Below, one piece after another: positions 18,202-27,104 of a stretch of DNA of 64,000 nt. How positions within the stretch are numbered: position 1 is the first letter of the stretch; every line of letters begins with the position of its first letter. A program made the position numbers and the translations under genes. The notes under the pieces are model-generated. The model was given only the letters and a program-made list of their open reading frames with translations, was not told the DNA's origin and ran no database searches. The stretch is from Rhodovulum adriaticum (GTDB taxonomy: Bacteria; Pseudomonadota; Alphaproteobacteria; Rhodobacterales; Rhodobacteraceae), in assembly GCF_004345735.1 (NCBI RefSeq), contig NZ_SLXL01000012.1, forward strand, positions 27,962 to 91,961, in the 5' to 3' direction.

Positions 18202-19434
18202 ATGAGCGATCCCATTTCCCCGACCCGCCGTGCCGCCCTGGAACGGCTGTCGCGTTTCGTGCCTCATGCGGGCCGCGACTATGCCGCCCGGCGCAATTTC
18301 GACCTGGGGCCGGGCCAGCATGTCCATGTCTCGGGCCTGTCGCCATGGCTGCGTCATCGCACGATCACCGAGCAGGAGGTGCTGCACGCGGTCCTGGCCC
18401 GGCACACGCCCGCAGCGACCGAGAAATTCGTGCAAGAGGTGTTCTGGCGCACCTACTGGAAGGGATGGCTGGAACGCCGCCCCGCGACCTGGGCCGAATA
18501 CCGGGCCGGGGTCACGCGCGCGTTGAACCGGATCGACACCGAGGACGGTCTGCGCACATGCTGGGCGGCCGCTTGTCGGGGCGAAACCGGGATCGACGCG
18601 ATGGACGCCTGGGCGCGAGAGCTGGTCGACACCGGCTATCTGCACAATCACGCGCGGATGTGGTTCGCCTCGATCTGGATCTTCACCCTGCGCCTGCCGT
18701 GGGAACTGGGGGCCGATTTCTTTCTGCGCCACCTGCTGGACGGCGACCCGGCCGCGAACACGCTGGGGTGGCGTTGGGTGGCGGGACTGCACACCCCCGG
18801 CAAGCACTACGTCGCCCGGCCGGACAACATCGCGAAATACACCGAGGGGCGGTTTCACCCGCAAGGGCTGGCGCCCGCCCCTGCCCCGCTGGACGGCCCG
18901 GCCCCGCCGCCACCAGGCCCGGTGCCCGCAGCCGCCGCGCTGCCCGATGGCCGCGTCGGGCTTTTGCTGACAGAGGACGACCTGTCCCCTGGCTGGCTGA
19001 TCGAGGAGGGACTGCAACCCGCCGCCTGCGCGGCGCTGCTGTCCCATGGGGGGCGCTCGCCACTGGCGGTTTCAACGCAGGTCGCGCGCTTCACCCGGGG
19101 GCTGGCCGGCGATGCGCTGGACCGGCTGGGCGCAACCGGGCCGCTGTCCGAAAACCCGCAGGACATTGTGGATTGGGCCGCCGCAGAAGGGCTGAACGCG
19201 GTTGCCACACCTTATGCGCCTGTCGGGCCTGCGGCCGAGGCGCTGGACCGCCTGGCAGATGCGCTGAACGGACATGGCATCGCATTGACCCGCCACCCGC
19301 GCCCCTATGACCTGCGCGCCTGGCCCCATGCGACCCACGGGTTCTTTCGCTTCAAGTCGCGGATACCGGACCTGCTCTCGGCGATGGGTCTTGGCGACAG
19401 CCCGGCCACAGAGGCACGACTGCCAGGCCTCTGA
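18202..19434 (+). CDS. Photolyase/cryptochrome-family protein with apparently permuted domain order
   Basis: 410 residues. The FAD-binding helical domain of photolyases comes first (about residues 10-230), with TEKFVQEVFWRTYWKGWLE, TGYLHNHARMWFASIW and GWRWVAGLHTPGKHY. After a Pro/Ala-rich linker (~230-255) comes an alpha/beta-looking region (260-400) with AEGLNAVATPYAPVGPAAEAL and FFRFKSRIPDLL, which resembles the antenna domain that normally precedes the FAD domain. The order thus seems swapped. It may repair UV lesions or act as a light sensor. Divergent from clpP. Confidence 0.75.
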   Translation: MSDPISPTRRAALERLSRFVPHAGRDYAARRNFDLGPGQHVHVSGLSPWLRHRTITEQEVLHAVLARHTPAATEKFVQEVFWRTYWKGWLERRPATWAEYRAGVTRALNRIDTEDGLRTCWAAACRGETGIDAMDAWARELVDTGYLHNHARMWFASIWIFTLRLPWELGADFFLRHLLDGDPAANTLGWRWVAGLHTPGKHYVARPDNIAKYTEGRFHPQGLAPAPAPLDGPAPPPPGPVPAAAALPDGRVGLLLTEDDLSPGWLIEEGLQPAACAALLSHGGRSPLAVSTQVARFTRGLAGDALDRLGATGPLSENPQDIVDWAAAEGLNAVATPYAPVGPAAEALDRLADALNGHGIALTRHPRPYDLRAWPHATHGFFRFKSRIPDLLSAMGLGDSPATEARLPGL

Positions 19435-19440
19435 GCCGTT

Positions 19441-19944
19441 TCAGCCCGCCGGGGGGCTTTTCTTGATGTCACCCAGGTCCAGAACCGGCGCCACGTCCAA
19501 GTGCCCGGCGTCCAGCAGGCCCGCCACCCGTTCCAGCGCCGCCACGATCATCGCCTGTTCCCAGTCGGGCAGGCCATCGAAAGCATGGACATATCGGTCA
19601 TGCAGGGGATCGGGCGCACGCTCGATCGCGTCGCTTCCCGACTGCGTAATAAAGATGTTCATCTGCCGACGATCGGTTTCGGACCTGCGCCGTTCGACCA
19701 GCCCCTTTGTCACCAGCCGGTCGACCAGCGTGGTCATCGTGGCCTGGGACACCCCCATGCGCGAGGCCAGCGCCTTGGGCGTGCTGCGCCCGGTCTCGGC
19801 CACGATCTGCAAGACCCGAATCTGCACCGCGGTCAGACCCGCGGCCTTGGCCAGCTCACGACCGTAAAGCTCGGTCGCCCGCAGGATGCGCCGCAGCGCG
19901 ACAAGGCTGATATCCGACCGTTTCACCACCCGCCCTCCGGCCAT
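19441..19944 (-). CDS. ectR: MarR-family regulator of ectoine synthesis, EctR
   Basis: 167 residues from ATG 19944, which has a GGGGG stretch before it. The winged helix of the MarR family is clear: TAVQIRVLQIVAETGRSTPKALASRMGVSQATMTTLVDRLVTKGLVERR, then the wing SETDRRQ. Divergent from ectABC-ask with a 234-base spacer. MarR proteins in this position (EctR) repress ectoine genes and respond to osmotic stress by an unclear mechanism. The identification rests on family plus context. Confidence 0.85.
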   Translation of the reverse strand: MAGGRVVKRSDISLVALRRILRATELYGRELAKAAGLTAVQIRVLQIVAETGRSTPKALASRMGVSQATMTTLVDRLVTKGLVERRRSETDRRQMNIFITQSGSDAIERAPDPLHDRYVHAFDGLPDWEQAMIVAALERVAGLLDAGHLDVAPVLDLGDIKKSPPAG

Positions 19945-20055
19945 GCATGTGCCCCCTTTTCCATCAAGCGCGCCCCGACGCAAGCAGCAAAAATTCGCAA
20001 GACAAAGCTTTATTTCGGATACGCGCCAAGGTGAAGTTTTCATGTCGAAGCGATA

Positions 20056-20095
20056 TGGGGTGCATTAAACGCAAAAAATACGAGCGTTTACCCCA
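20056..20095. promoter_or_regulatory. Inverted repeat in the ectR-ectA spacer, candidate EctR operator
   Basis: Arms TAAACGC (20066-20072) and GCGTTTA (20084-20090) enclose an 11-base AT-rich core. They are flanked by TGGGG (20056-20060) and CCCCA (20091-20095). Position and symmetry fit a MarR-family operator; no binding motif is known to me for this species. Confidence 0.4.
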
Positions 20096-20120
20096 GATTT
20101 CGGGCCATAAGCTTAGCCTG

Positions 20121-20149
20121 TTGAAATTTCTTATGACTAACTATATATC
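20121..20149 (+). promoter_or_regulatory. ectA promoter, -35/-10
   Basis: TTGAAA (20121-20126), a 17-base spacer and TATATC (20144-20149) form a good sigma-70-type promoter, 29 bases before the ectA start at 20179. The -35 overlaps the short palindrome GAAATTTC. Confidence 0.6.
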
Positions 20150-20178
20150 TTCGCGTGACAGAAACGAGGACAGGACCT

Positions 20179-20718
20179 ATGGGCCAGACCATCACTGCCA
20201 AACTGCCGGCCAAGGCCGCGCCGATCACCTTCCGCATGCCCTCCAGCGAGGATGGCGCCGCGATCTGGGATCTGATCCGCGCCTGCAAGCCGCTGGACGA
20301 GAATTCTGTCTACTGCAACCTGCTGCAATGCGATCACTTCCGCGACACCTGCATCGTGGCGGAAATGGACGGCGACATCGTGGGCTGGATTTCGGCGTAT
20401 GTTCTGCCGAACGACCCCGAAACGCTGTTCGTCTGGCAGGTCGCGGTGTCGGAAAAGGCGCGCGGCCGCGGGCTGGGGCGCAAGATGCTGTTCGCCCTGC
20501 TGGAACGCGAGGCCTGCGCCGAGGTGTTCCGCCTGCAAACCACGATCACGCCGGACAACGGCGCATCTTGGGGTCTGTTCCGCAGCTTTGCCCGCTCGCT
20601 GGGCGCGCGGCTGGAGGATGAACCCTACTTCAAGCGCGACACCCATTTCGAGGGCAAGCACGAGACCGAGCACATGGTCACGATCGCGCTGGCCGAGGAG
20701 CTGCGCCTGGCCGCCTGA
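20179..20718 (+). CDS. ectA: Diaminobutyrate acetyltransferase
   Basis: 179 residues. GNAT fold with the acetyl-CoA loop VAVSEKARGRGLGRKML; flanking EctA features are DENSVYCNLLQCDHF and LQTTITPDNGASWGLF. It acetylates L-2,4-diaminobutyrate at the gamma amine, the second step of ectoine synthesis. ATG 20179 with AGGACAGGACC upstream is preferred to the GTG at 20155. First gene of ectABC-ask. Confidence 0.96.
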   Translation: MGQTITAKLPAKAAPITFRMPSSEDGAAIWDLIRACKPLDENSVYCNLLQCDHFRDTCIVAEMDGDIVGWISAYVLPNDPETLFVWQVAVSEKARGRGLGRKMLFALLEREACAEVFRLQTTITPDNGASWGLFRSFARSLGARLEDEPYFKRDTHFEGKHETEHMVTIALAEELRLAA

Positions 20719-20765
20719 TCGGCTGCCCGCGTCGCCCAAGATTCAAGAAACCCGAAAGGTACCCC

Positions 20766-22055
20766 ATGTCGACTGCACAGACAGCCGAACCCACCATCTA
20801 TGAACGCCGCGAATCCGAAGCGCGGAGCTATTGCCGCAGCTTCCCGGTCAGCTTTGCCAAGGCCGAGGGCGCGACCCTGACCGATTCCGACGGCAACAGC
20901 TATATCGACTTTCTCGCCGGGTGTTCGTCGCTGAACTATGGCCATAACGACCCCGACATGAAGGCCGCCCTGGTCGAGCATCTGACGCGCGACGGCATCG
21001 CCCACGCGCTGGACATGCACACCGAGGAAAAAGCCGCCTTCCTGGAAACGATGGAACACCTGATTCTGCGTCCGCGCGGGATGGACCACAAGGTGATGAT
21101 GACCGGCCCCACCGGCACCAACGCGGTCGAGGCCGCGATCAAGCTGGCGCGCAAGGTCACGGGCCGCAAGAACGTCATCTCGTTCACCAACGGCTTTCAC
21201 GGCATGACCCTGGGCGCGCTGGCGCTGACCGGCAACGCCGGCAAGCGCGCGGGCGCGGGGGGCGTGTCGCTGAACGACGTGACCCGCCTGCCCTATGAGG
21301 GCGCGATGGGCGACGACATGGACACGCTGGCCTATATCGAGGCGATGCTCACCAACCCCTCTTCGGGGGTCGAGCCGGCCGCCGCCTTCGTGGTGGAACT
21401 GGTGCAGGGCGAGGGCGGGCTGAACGCCGCCTCGGCCGAATGGGTGCAAGGCATCGCGCGCATCGCGAAAGAGCATGGCGCGCTGCTGATCATCGACGAC
21501 ATCCAGGCGGGCGTGGGCCGCACCGGCAGCTTCTTCAGCTTCGACCACATGGGCATCCAGCCCGACATGGTGACGCTGGCCAAATCGCTGTCGGGCTTTG
21601 GCCTGCCGTTTGCCTGCCTGCTGATCAAGCCGGAACACGACATCTGGAAACCGGCCGAACATAACGGCACCTTCCGGGGCAACACCCATGCCTTTGTCAC
21701 CGCCCGCGTGGCGCTGGAAAAATTCTGGTCCGACGACCGGCTGCGCAACCAGATCGCGCTGAAATCCCAGGTGCTGGAGGAACGGCTGCACGGCGTCGCC
21801 GCCCGCATCGACGGCGCCCGGATCAAGGGCCGCGGGATGATGCGCGGGGTGGATGTCGGCAATGGCGAGCTGGCCGCGCAGATCTGCGCGGAATGCTTCC
21901 GCCGTGGCCTGATCATCGAAACATCGGGCGCCCATGACGAGGTGGTCAAGGTGCTGGCACCGCTGACCATCCCGATGGAACAATTCAAAGAGGGGCTCGA
22001 TATCCTGGAGGCGGCCGTCGACACCCTCGTCCCTTTTCCGGTCGCCGCGGAGTGA
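20766..22055 (+). CDS. ectB: Diaminobutyrate--2-oxoglutarate aminotransferase
   Basis: 429 residues, class III PLP aminotransferase. It begins [18 protein letters not shown], typical of Ect[18 protein letters not shown] and the PLP lysine in [12 protein letters not shown] are present. It makes L-2,4-diaminobutyrate from aspartate semialdehyde, the committed step. It follows ectA after 47 bases and precedes ectC by 4 bases. Confidence 0.97.
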   Translation: MSTAQTAEPTIYERRESEARSYCRSFPVSFAKAEGATLTDSDGNSYIDFLAGCSSLNYGHNDPDMKAALVEHLTRDGIAHALDMHTEEKAAFLETMEHLILRPRGMDHKVMMTGPTGTNAVEAAIKLARKVTGRKNVISFTNGFHGMTLGALALTGNAGKRAGAGGVSLNDVTRLPYEGAMGDDMDTLAYIEAMLTNPSSGVEPAAAFVVELVQGEGGLNAASAEWVQGIARIAKEHGALLIIDDIQAGVGRTGSFFSFDHMGIQPDMVTLAKSLSGFGLPFACLLIKPEHDIWKPAEHNGTFRGNTHAFVTARVALEKFWSDDRLRNQIALKSQVLEERLHGVAARIDGARIKGRGMMRGVDVGNGELAAQICAECFRRGLIIETSGAHDEVVKVLAPLTIPMEQFKEGLDILEAAVDTLVPFPVAAE

Positions 22056-22059
22056 GCCA

Positions 22060-22455
22060 ATGATCGTACGTGACTTCAACAAGCTGAAAGACACCAACCG
22101 CGCCGTGTCGGACGCACAGTGGACCAGCGTGCGGATGCTGCTGGCCGATGACGGGATGGGCTTTTCCTTCCACATCACCACGCTTTACGCGGGCAGCGAA
22201 CACACGTTCCACTACAAGCACCACTTCGAAAGCGTCTATTGCATCTCGGGCAAGGGCGCGATCACCGACCTGGCCACCGGCGAAACGTTCGAGATCACGC
22301 CGGGCGTGATGTACGCGCTGGACCAGCATGACAAGCACACGATCCGCGCCGACGAAGACCTGGTGATGGCGTGCTGCTTCAACCCGCCCGTGACCGGTAA
22401 CGAGGTCCACCGCGAGGACGGCTCTTACGCGCCGCCCGCGAGTGCGGCGGAATAA
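22060..22455 (+). CDS. ectC: Ectoine synthase
   Basis: 131 residues, a small cupin. The iron ligands known from the EctC structure, Glu57, Tyr85 and His93, fall at exactly those positions ([17 protein letters not shown]). It cyclises N-gamma-acetyl-diaminobutyrate to ectoine. There is no ectoine hydroxylase gene (ectD) in the window, so ectoine rather than hydroxyectoine is the expected product locally. Confidence 0.97.
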   Translation: MIVRDFNKLKDTNRAVSDAQWTSVRMLLADDGMGFSFHITTLYAGSEHTFHYKHHFESVYCISGKGAITDLATGETFEITPGVMYALDQHDKHTIRADEDLVMACCFNPPVTGNEVHREDGSYAPPASAAE

Positions 22456-22500
22456 ATTTACCCAAAAGGGGCGCGCGCGGGGCCAACCCGCGTGCGGAAC

Positions 22501-23940
22501 ATGACAGTGACCAAGCGACACCATACCGTCGAGAAAATCGGCGGCACGTCGATGAGCCGCGTCCATGAACTGGCGGAAACGCTGTTCATCGGCGACCGCG
22601 AAGGCACCGACCTGTATAACCGGATCTTCGTGGTCTCGGCCTTTGGCGGCATTACCAACCTGCTGCTGGAACACAAGAAATCCGGCGAGCCGGGGGTTTA
22701 TGCCCTGTTTTCCAATGCCGATAACGACCAGGGCTGGTCGGATGCGCTGAACACCGTGGCCGAGGCGATGCGCAAGGCCCATGAGGGCGTTCTGAACCAC
22801 CCCGCCGACCGCGCCAGCGCCGACGATTTCGTGCGCGAGCGGATCGAGGGGGCGCGCTCCTGCCTGATCGACCTGCAGCGGCTGTGCTCTTACGGGCATT
22901 TCCGCCTGTCCAGCCATATGGCGGTGATCCGCGAACTGCTTTCCGGCCTGGGTGAGGCGCATTCAGCCTTCGTCACCGCACTGATGCTGCGTCGGCAGGG
23001 CGTCGATGCACGCTTCGTCGATCTGTCGGGCTGGCGCGACGAGGACAGCTATACGCTGGAGGAACGCATCGTCGCCGGGCTGCGCGACGTGGATGTCAGC
23101 CGCGAAATGCCCATCGTCACGGGGTACGCCCAGTGCACCGAAGGATTGATGCGGGAATTCGACCGCGGCTATTCCGAGGTCACGTTTTCCAAGATCGCCG
23201 CGCTGACCGGCGCGGCCGAGGCGATCATTCACAAGGAATTCCACCTGTCCTCGGCCGACCCGAAGCTGGTGGGCGAGGAAAACGTGGTCAAGCTGGGGCA
23301 CACCAATTACGACGTGGCCGACCAGCTGTCGAACATGGGGATGGAGGCCGTGCACCCCAAGGCTGCCAAGATGCTGCGCCAGGCGGGCATTCCCCTGCGC
23401 GTGACCAACGCGTTCGAGCCGCATGACCCCGGCACCCTGATCGACGAGGCAGAGGCCGAAACCCGCCGCGTGGAAATGGTCACCGGCCTGGGCGTCTACG
23501 CGCTGGAGCTGTTCGAACAGGACATGGTGGGGGTCAAAGGCTATGACACCGCGATCCTGGAGGTGCTGACGCGGCACAACGTACGGATCGTGGCAAAGAC
23601 CTCGAACGCGAACACCATCACGCATTACCTGGACGCGCCGCTGAAATCCGTCCGCCGGGTCGAAAGCGACCTGGAAAAGATCTACCCCGGCGCCACGCTC
23701 AAGGCGCGCAACCTGGCCGTCGTGTCGGCCATCGGGCGCGATCTGTCCGGGCTGAAGGTTCTGTCGCGCGGCCTGGCCGCGCTGGAAACCGCCGGGATCG
23801 AGCCGGTGGCGGTACAGCAGACCACCCGCGACGTGGACGCGCAATTCGTCGTGCCCCGCGACCGCATGGACGAAGCGATCCGCGCCCTGCATGGAGTACT
23901 GGTCGAGGAAAAGCGCCAACGCCCGCGCCTGGCGGCGTAA
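22501..23940 (+). CDS. ask: Ectoine-associated aspartokinase, Ask_Ect
   Basis: 479 residues. It begins TVEKIGGTSMSRVHELAE, the N-terminal signature of the specialised aspartokinase found in ectoine operons and insensitive to normal feedback. The C-terminal ACT-type region follows (SNANTITHYLDAPLKSVRRVE). It boosts aspartyl-phosphate supply for EctB. No strong ribosome site is seen; an in-frame GTG at 22492 is an alternative start. Last gene of the operon, followed by a terminator. Confidence 0.95.
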   Translation: MTVTKRHHTVEKIGGTSMSRVHELAETLFIGDREGTDLYNRIFVVSAFGGITNLLLEHKKSGEPGVYALFSNADNDQGWSDALNTVAEAMRKAHEGVLNHPADRASADDFVRERIEGARSCLIDLQRLCSYGHFRLSSHMAVIRELLSGLGEAHSAFVTALMLRRQGVDARFVDLSGWRDEDSYTLEERIVAGLRDVDVSREMPIVTGYAQCTEGLMREFDRGYSEVTFSKIAALTGAAEAIIHKEFHLSSADPKLVGEENVVKLGHTNYDVADQLSNMGMEAVHPKAAKMLRQAGIPLRVTNAFEPHDPGTLIDEAEAETRRVEMVTGLGVYALELFEQDMVGVKGYDTAILEVLTRHNVRIVAKTSNANTITHYLDAPLKSVRRVESDLEKIYPGATLKARNLAVVSAIGRDLSGLKVLSRGLAALETAGIEPVAVQQTTRDVDAQFVVPRDRMDEAIRALHGVLVEEKRQRPRLAA

Positions 23941-23963
23941 GGGCGGCGCAGAACTGAACGGGG

Positions 23964-23990
23964 AGGCCCTGCCGCACGGCGGGGCCTTTT
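23964..23990 (+). terminator. Terminator of the ectoine operon
   Basis: An 11-bp stem AGGCCCTGCCG / CGGCGGGGCCT (one G-T pair, 2-base loop) ends in TTTT, 23 bases after the ask stop. Confidence 0.8.
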
Positions 23991-24056
23991 CATTCGGCGG
24001 GGCCGCTCCCGCCCCCGGCCGGCGCGGGCAAGCCCGCTTGTCCGGCGTTGGGTTGG

Positions 24057-24112
24057 GCGCGCCCGCAAGCGGGCGCGCGCCTCCGGCGGGGGTATTTGAA
24101 CCAAGAAGAAGG
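24057..24112 (+). repeat. Hairpin + GGGTATTT/CCAAGAAGAAG element, copy 1
   Basis: A perfect 10-bp hairpin GCGCGCCCGC-AA-GCGGGCGCGC (24057-24078) is followed 11 bases later by GGGTATTTGAACCAAGAAGAAGG (split here as GGGTATTTGAA plus CCAAGAAGAAGG, 24090-24112). The same architecture recurs at 55567-55623 and, inverted, at 63855-63901. It lies between the ectoine terminator and the YnjB-like gene. Function unknown; 263 bases separate the two genes. Confidence 0.7.
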
Positions 24113-24203
24113 CCAGGATCACGCGGAATTTTCCCTGCGGTATTTCCCGAAGGCCGGTTCCCTTGGCATAAGGAGGAAAACAATTCTCCAGGGAGACCCG
24201 AAA

Positions 24204-25415
24204 ATGACGCTGATCGCCCGCCTTGCCGCGCTGGCCGCCCTGCTTGCCCCCCCCGCCGCCCTGGCCGAACCTGACCCGGCCGACTGGGATGCCGTCCTGG
24301 CCGAGGCGCGCGGGCAGACGGTCTACTGGAACGCTTGGGGCGGGGCGACGGCGACCAATGCCTTCATCCGCTGGGCGGGCGATACGGTGGAGGCGCGGTT
24401 CGGCGTTACGGTCGAGCATGTGAAGCTGTCGGACACGGGCGACGCGGTTTCCCGTGTGCTGGCCGAGAAGACGGCCGGCAAGGACACGGGCGGCGCGATC
24501 GACCTGATCTGGATCAACGGCGCCAATTTCGCCGCGATGAAGGAAGCGGGGCTGCTGTTCGGCCCCTGGGCGGAGGAGCTGCCGAACTGGCGCTATGTCG
24601 ACGTGGCGGGCAAACCGGCGGTGACATCCGATTTCACCGTACCCACCGAGGGGCTGGAGGCCCCCTGGGCCATGGCGCAGGTGGTGTTCTATCACGACAC
24701 CGCCCGCCTGCCCGACCCGCCGCGCACCATGGCGGCGCTGCTAGACTGGGCGCGGGCGCATCCGGGTCGCTTCACCTTTCCGCAGCCGCCCGATTTCCTG
24801 GGGTCGACCTTTTTGAAACAGGCGCTTTACGGGGTGGTGGACGACCCCGATCTGCTGCAACAGCCCGTGGAGATGGCGGATTACGCGGCTGTGACAGCGC
24901 CGCTTTGGGTCTTTCTGGACGAACTGACCCCGCAGTTGTGGCGGTCGGGGCGGGCCTATCCGCAGACCGGGCCGCGGCAGATCCAGTTGATGGCCGATGG
25001 CGAGATCGACCTGGCGATCTCTTTCAGCCCCGGAGAGGCCTCTACCGCGATCGCGAACGGGCAATTGCCCGACACGGTGCGGACCTATGTGCTGGAGGGG
25101 GGCACCATCGGCAATGCCAGTTTCGTGGCGATCCCCTATAACGCCACGGCCAAGGCCGGCGCGATGGTGCTGGCCGATTTCCTGCTGTCGCCCGAGGCAC
25201 AGGCCCGCGCGCAGGACCCGGACGTTCTGGGCTATGGCACCGTGCTGGCGATGGACAAGCTGTCGGAGGCGGACCGCGCGCGCTTCGCCGCGCTGGATCT
25301 GGGCATCGCAACGCTGAGCCCCGAGGACCTGGGCCCCGCCCTGCCCGAGCCGCACCCCAGCTGGATGACCCGCCTACAGGACGACTGGATCGCGCGCTAT
25401 GGCGTGGCCGACTGA
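24204..25415 (+). CDS. YnjB-like ABC transporter substrate-binding protein
   Basis: 403 residues with a Sec signal peptide (MTLIARLAALAALLAPPAALA). The body matches the YnjB family: GQTVYWNAWGGATATNAFIRWA, DLIWINGANFAAMK and a C-terminal WMTRLQDDWIARYG. ATG 24204 has GGGAG upstream. In E. coli YnjBCD is an ABC system of unknown substrate, distantly related to thiamine and polyamine/iron importers. First gene of a three-gene importer operon. Confidence 0.88.
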   Translation: MTLIARLAALAALLAPPAALAEPDPADWDAVLAEARGQTVYWNAWGGATATNAFIRWAGDTVEARFGVTVEHVKLSDTGDAVSRVLAEKTAGKDTGGAIDLIWINGANFAAMKEAGLLFGPWAEELPNWRYVDVAGKPAVTSDFTVPTEGLEAPWAMAQVVFYHDTARLPDPPRTMAALLDWARAHPGRFTFPQPPDFLGSTFLKQALYGVVDDPDLLQQPVEMADYAAVTAPLWVFLDELTPQLWRSGRAYPQTGPRQIQLMADGEIDLAISFSPGEASTAIANGQLPDTVRTYVLEGGTIGNASFVAIPYNATAKAGAMVLADFLLSPEAQARAQDPDVLGYGTVLAMDKLSEADRARFAALDLGIATLSPEDLGPALPEPHPSWMTRLQDDWIARYGVAD

Positions 25416-25418
25416 GCG

Positions 25419-27104
25419 ATGCGCCCGCTGCGCGCGGCCCCCGCGCTGACGCTGATCCTGATGCTGGGGCCGGTGGCGGCCGGTCTGCTGGGCACGCTGG
25501 CCCCGGCACTGGGCGTTCTGCCCGCACTGGGGGGCGTGCGGCCCGGGCTGACGCCGTTCGACACGCTGCTGCACTGGCCCGGATTACCGCGCGCGGTGGG
25601 GCTGTCGCTGGGCACGGGGCTGGCGGCAACCGCAATATCGCTGGCGGTGGTCGTGCTGTTTGTCGCGGGCTGGCAGGGCGGCCGCGCGATGCGGGGCTTG
25701 GAACGGCTGCTTGCCCCGCTTTTGTCGGTGCCCCATGCGGCCGCGGCCTTTGGCATTGCCTTCCTGATCGCGCCCTCGGGGTGGGTGGCGCGGGCATTGT
25801 CCCCATGGGCCACGGGCTGGGACCGCCCCCCGGACCTGCTGATCGTGCAGGATCCTTGGGGCGTGGCCATGGTGGCCGGGCTGGTCGCCAAGGAGGTACC
25901 GTTCCTGCTGTTGATGACGCTGGCCGCCCTGCCCCAGGCCCGGCCGGTCCAGCGGATGGGCGTGGCGCGTGCCCTGGGCTATGGCCCTGTCACGGGTTGG
26001 CTGAAGGCCGTGTTCCCGGCGGTCTATGCCCAGATCCGCCTGCCGGTCTACGCGGTGCTGGCCTATTCGATGTCGGTGGTGGACGTGGCCATCATCCTGG
26101 GCCCCAACACGCCGCCGCCCCTGGCCGTACAGGTGGTGCGCTGGATGGCGGACCCGGACCTTTCGATGCGCTTCACCGCCTCGGCGGGGGCGGTGCTGCA
26201 ACTGGTGCTGGTGGTCGGTGCGCTGGCCCTGTGGCATCTGGGCGAGCGGTTGGCGGGCGCCACAGGCCGACGCTGGGCCACAGGCGGGGCACGGCGCCAT
26301 GGCGACGGCGCGCTAAGGGCACTGGGGCTAGGCGCCGTCACGCTGGCCGGGCTGGCGGTGGTGGCGGGGCTGGCCGGGCTGGCGGTCTGGTCAGTGGCCG
26401 GGTTCTGGGCCTTTCCCGACGCGCTGCCCGGCGGGCTGAGCTTGCGTCACTGGGGGGCGCAGGCGCCTGCCCTGGCCGACACGGCGGGGCGCACGGTCTG
26501 GATCGCGGGGGCGGCAACGGCGCTGGCGATGGCATTGGTGCTGGCCTGCCTGGAGGCCGAGCACCGCTTTGGCCTGACCCCCGGGGCGCGCAGTCTGTGG
26601 CTGCTATATGCGCCGCTGCTGGTGCCGCAGGTGGCCTTTCTGCCCGGGGTGCAGACCCTTGCGCTGATGGGCGGGGTCAATGTCGGTATGGGCGCGGTGA
26701 TCCTGGGCCACCTGGTGTTCGTGTTGCCCTATGTCTTTCTGTCGCTCGCCGCGCCATGGCGGGCTTGGGATCGGCGATACGCCACGGTGGCCGCGGCCCT
26801 GGGGGCGGGGCCTGGGCGGATCTTCTGGACGGTGCGCCTGCCAATGCTGGCGGCACCCGTACTGACGGCGGCAGCGGTAGGATTTGCAGTGTCGGTCGGG
26901 CAATACCTGCCCACGCTGCTGATCGGCGGCGGGCGGGTGCAGACCCTGACGACCGAGGCGGTGGCGCTGGCCTCGGGCGGGGATCGACGGGTCATCGGGG
27001 TGACCGCGCTGATGCAGACGGGGGTTGTGGTGCTGGGCTTTGCCCTGGCGCTGGCACTGCCCCGGGTCATCGCACGCAATCGACGGGGGCTGCGGCCGGA
27101 ATGA
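25419..27104 (+). CDS. YnjC-like fused two-domain ABC permease
   Basis: 561 residues, very hydrophobic, about twelve helices arranged as two copies of a six-helix permease domain in one chain (break near residue 280-300, at the hydrophilic RRWATGGARRHGDG stretch). Both halves have an EAA-like loop (RALGYGPVTGWLKAVFPAVY; ALGAGPGRIFWTVRLPML). It forms the entire membrane channel. It starts 4 bases after the binding-protein stop and its stop overlaps the ATPase start (ATGA). Confidence 0.9.
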   Translation: MRPLRAAPALTLILMLGPVAAGLLGTLAPALGVLPALGGVRPGLTPFDTLLHWPGLPRAVGLSLGTGLAATAISLAVVVLFVAGWQGGRAMRGLERLLAPLLSVPHAAAAFGIAFLIAPSGWVARALSPWATGWDRPPDLLIVQDPWGVAMVAGLVAKEVPFLLLMTLAALPQARPVQRMGVARALGYGPVTGWLKAVFPAVYAQIRLPVYAVLAYSMSVVDVAIILGPNTPPPLAVQVVRWMADPDLSMRFTASAGAVLQLVLVVGALALWHLGERLAGATGRRWATGGARRHGDGALRALGLGAVTLAGLAVVAGLAGLAVWSVAGFWAFPDALPGGLSLRHWGAQAPALADTAGRTVWIAGAATALAMALVLACLEAEHRFGLTPGARSLWLLYAPLLVPQVAFLPGVQTLALMGGVNVGMGAVILGHLVFVLPYVFLSLAAPWRAWDRRYATVAAALGAGPGRIFWTVRLPMLAAPVLTAAAVGFAVSVGQYLPTLLIGGGRVQTLTTEAVALASGGDRRVIGVTALMQTGVVVLGFALALALPRVIARNRRGLRPE

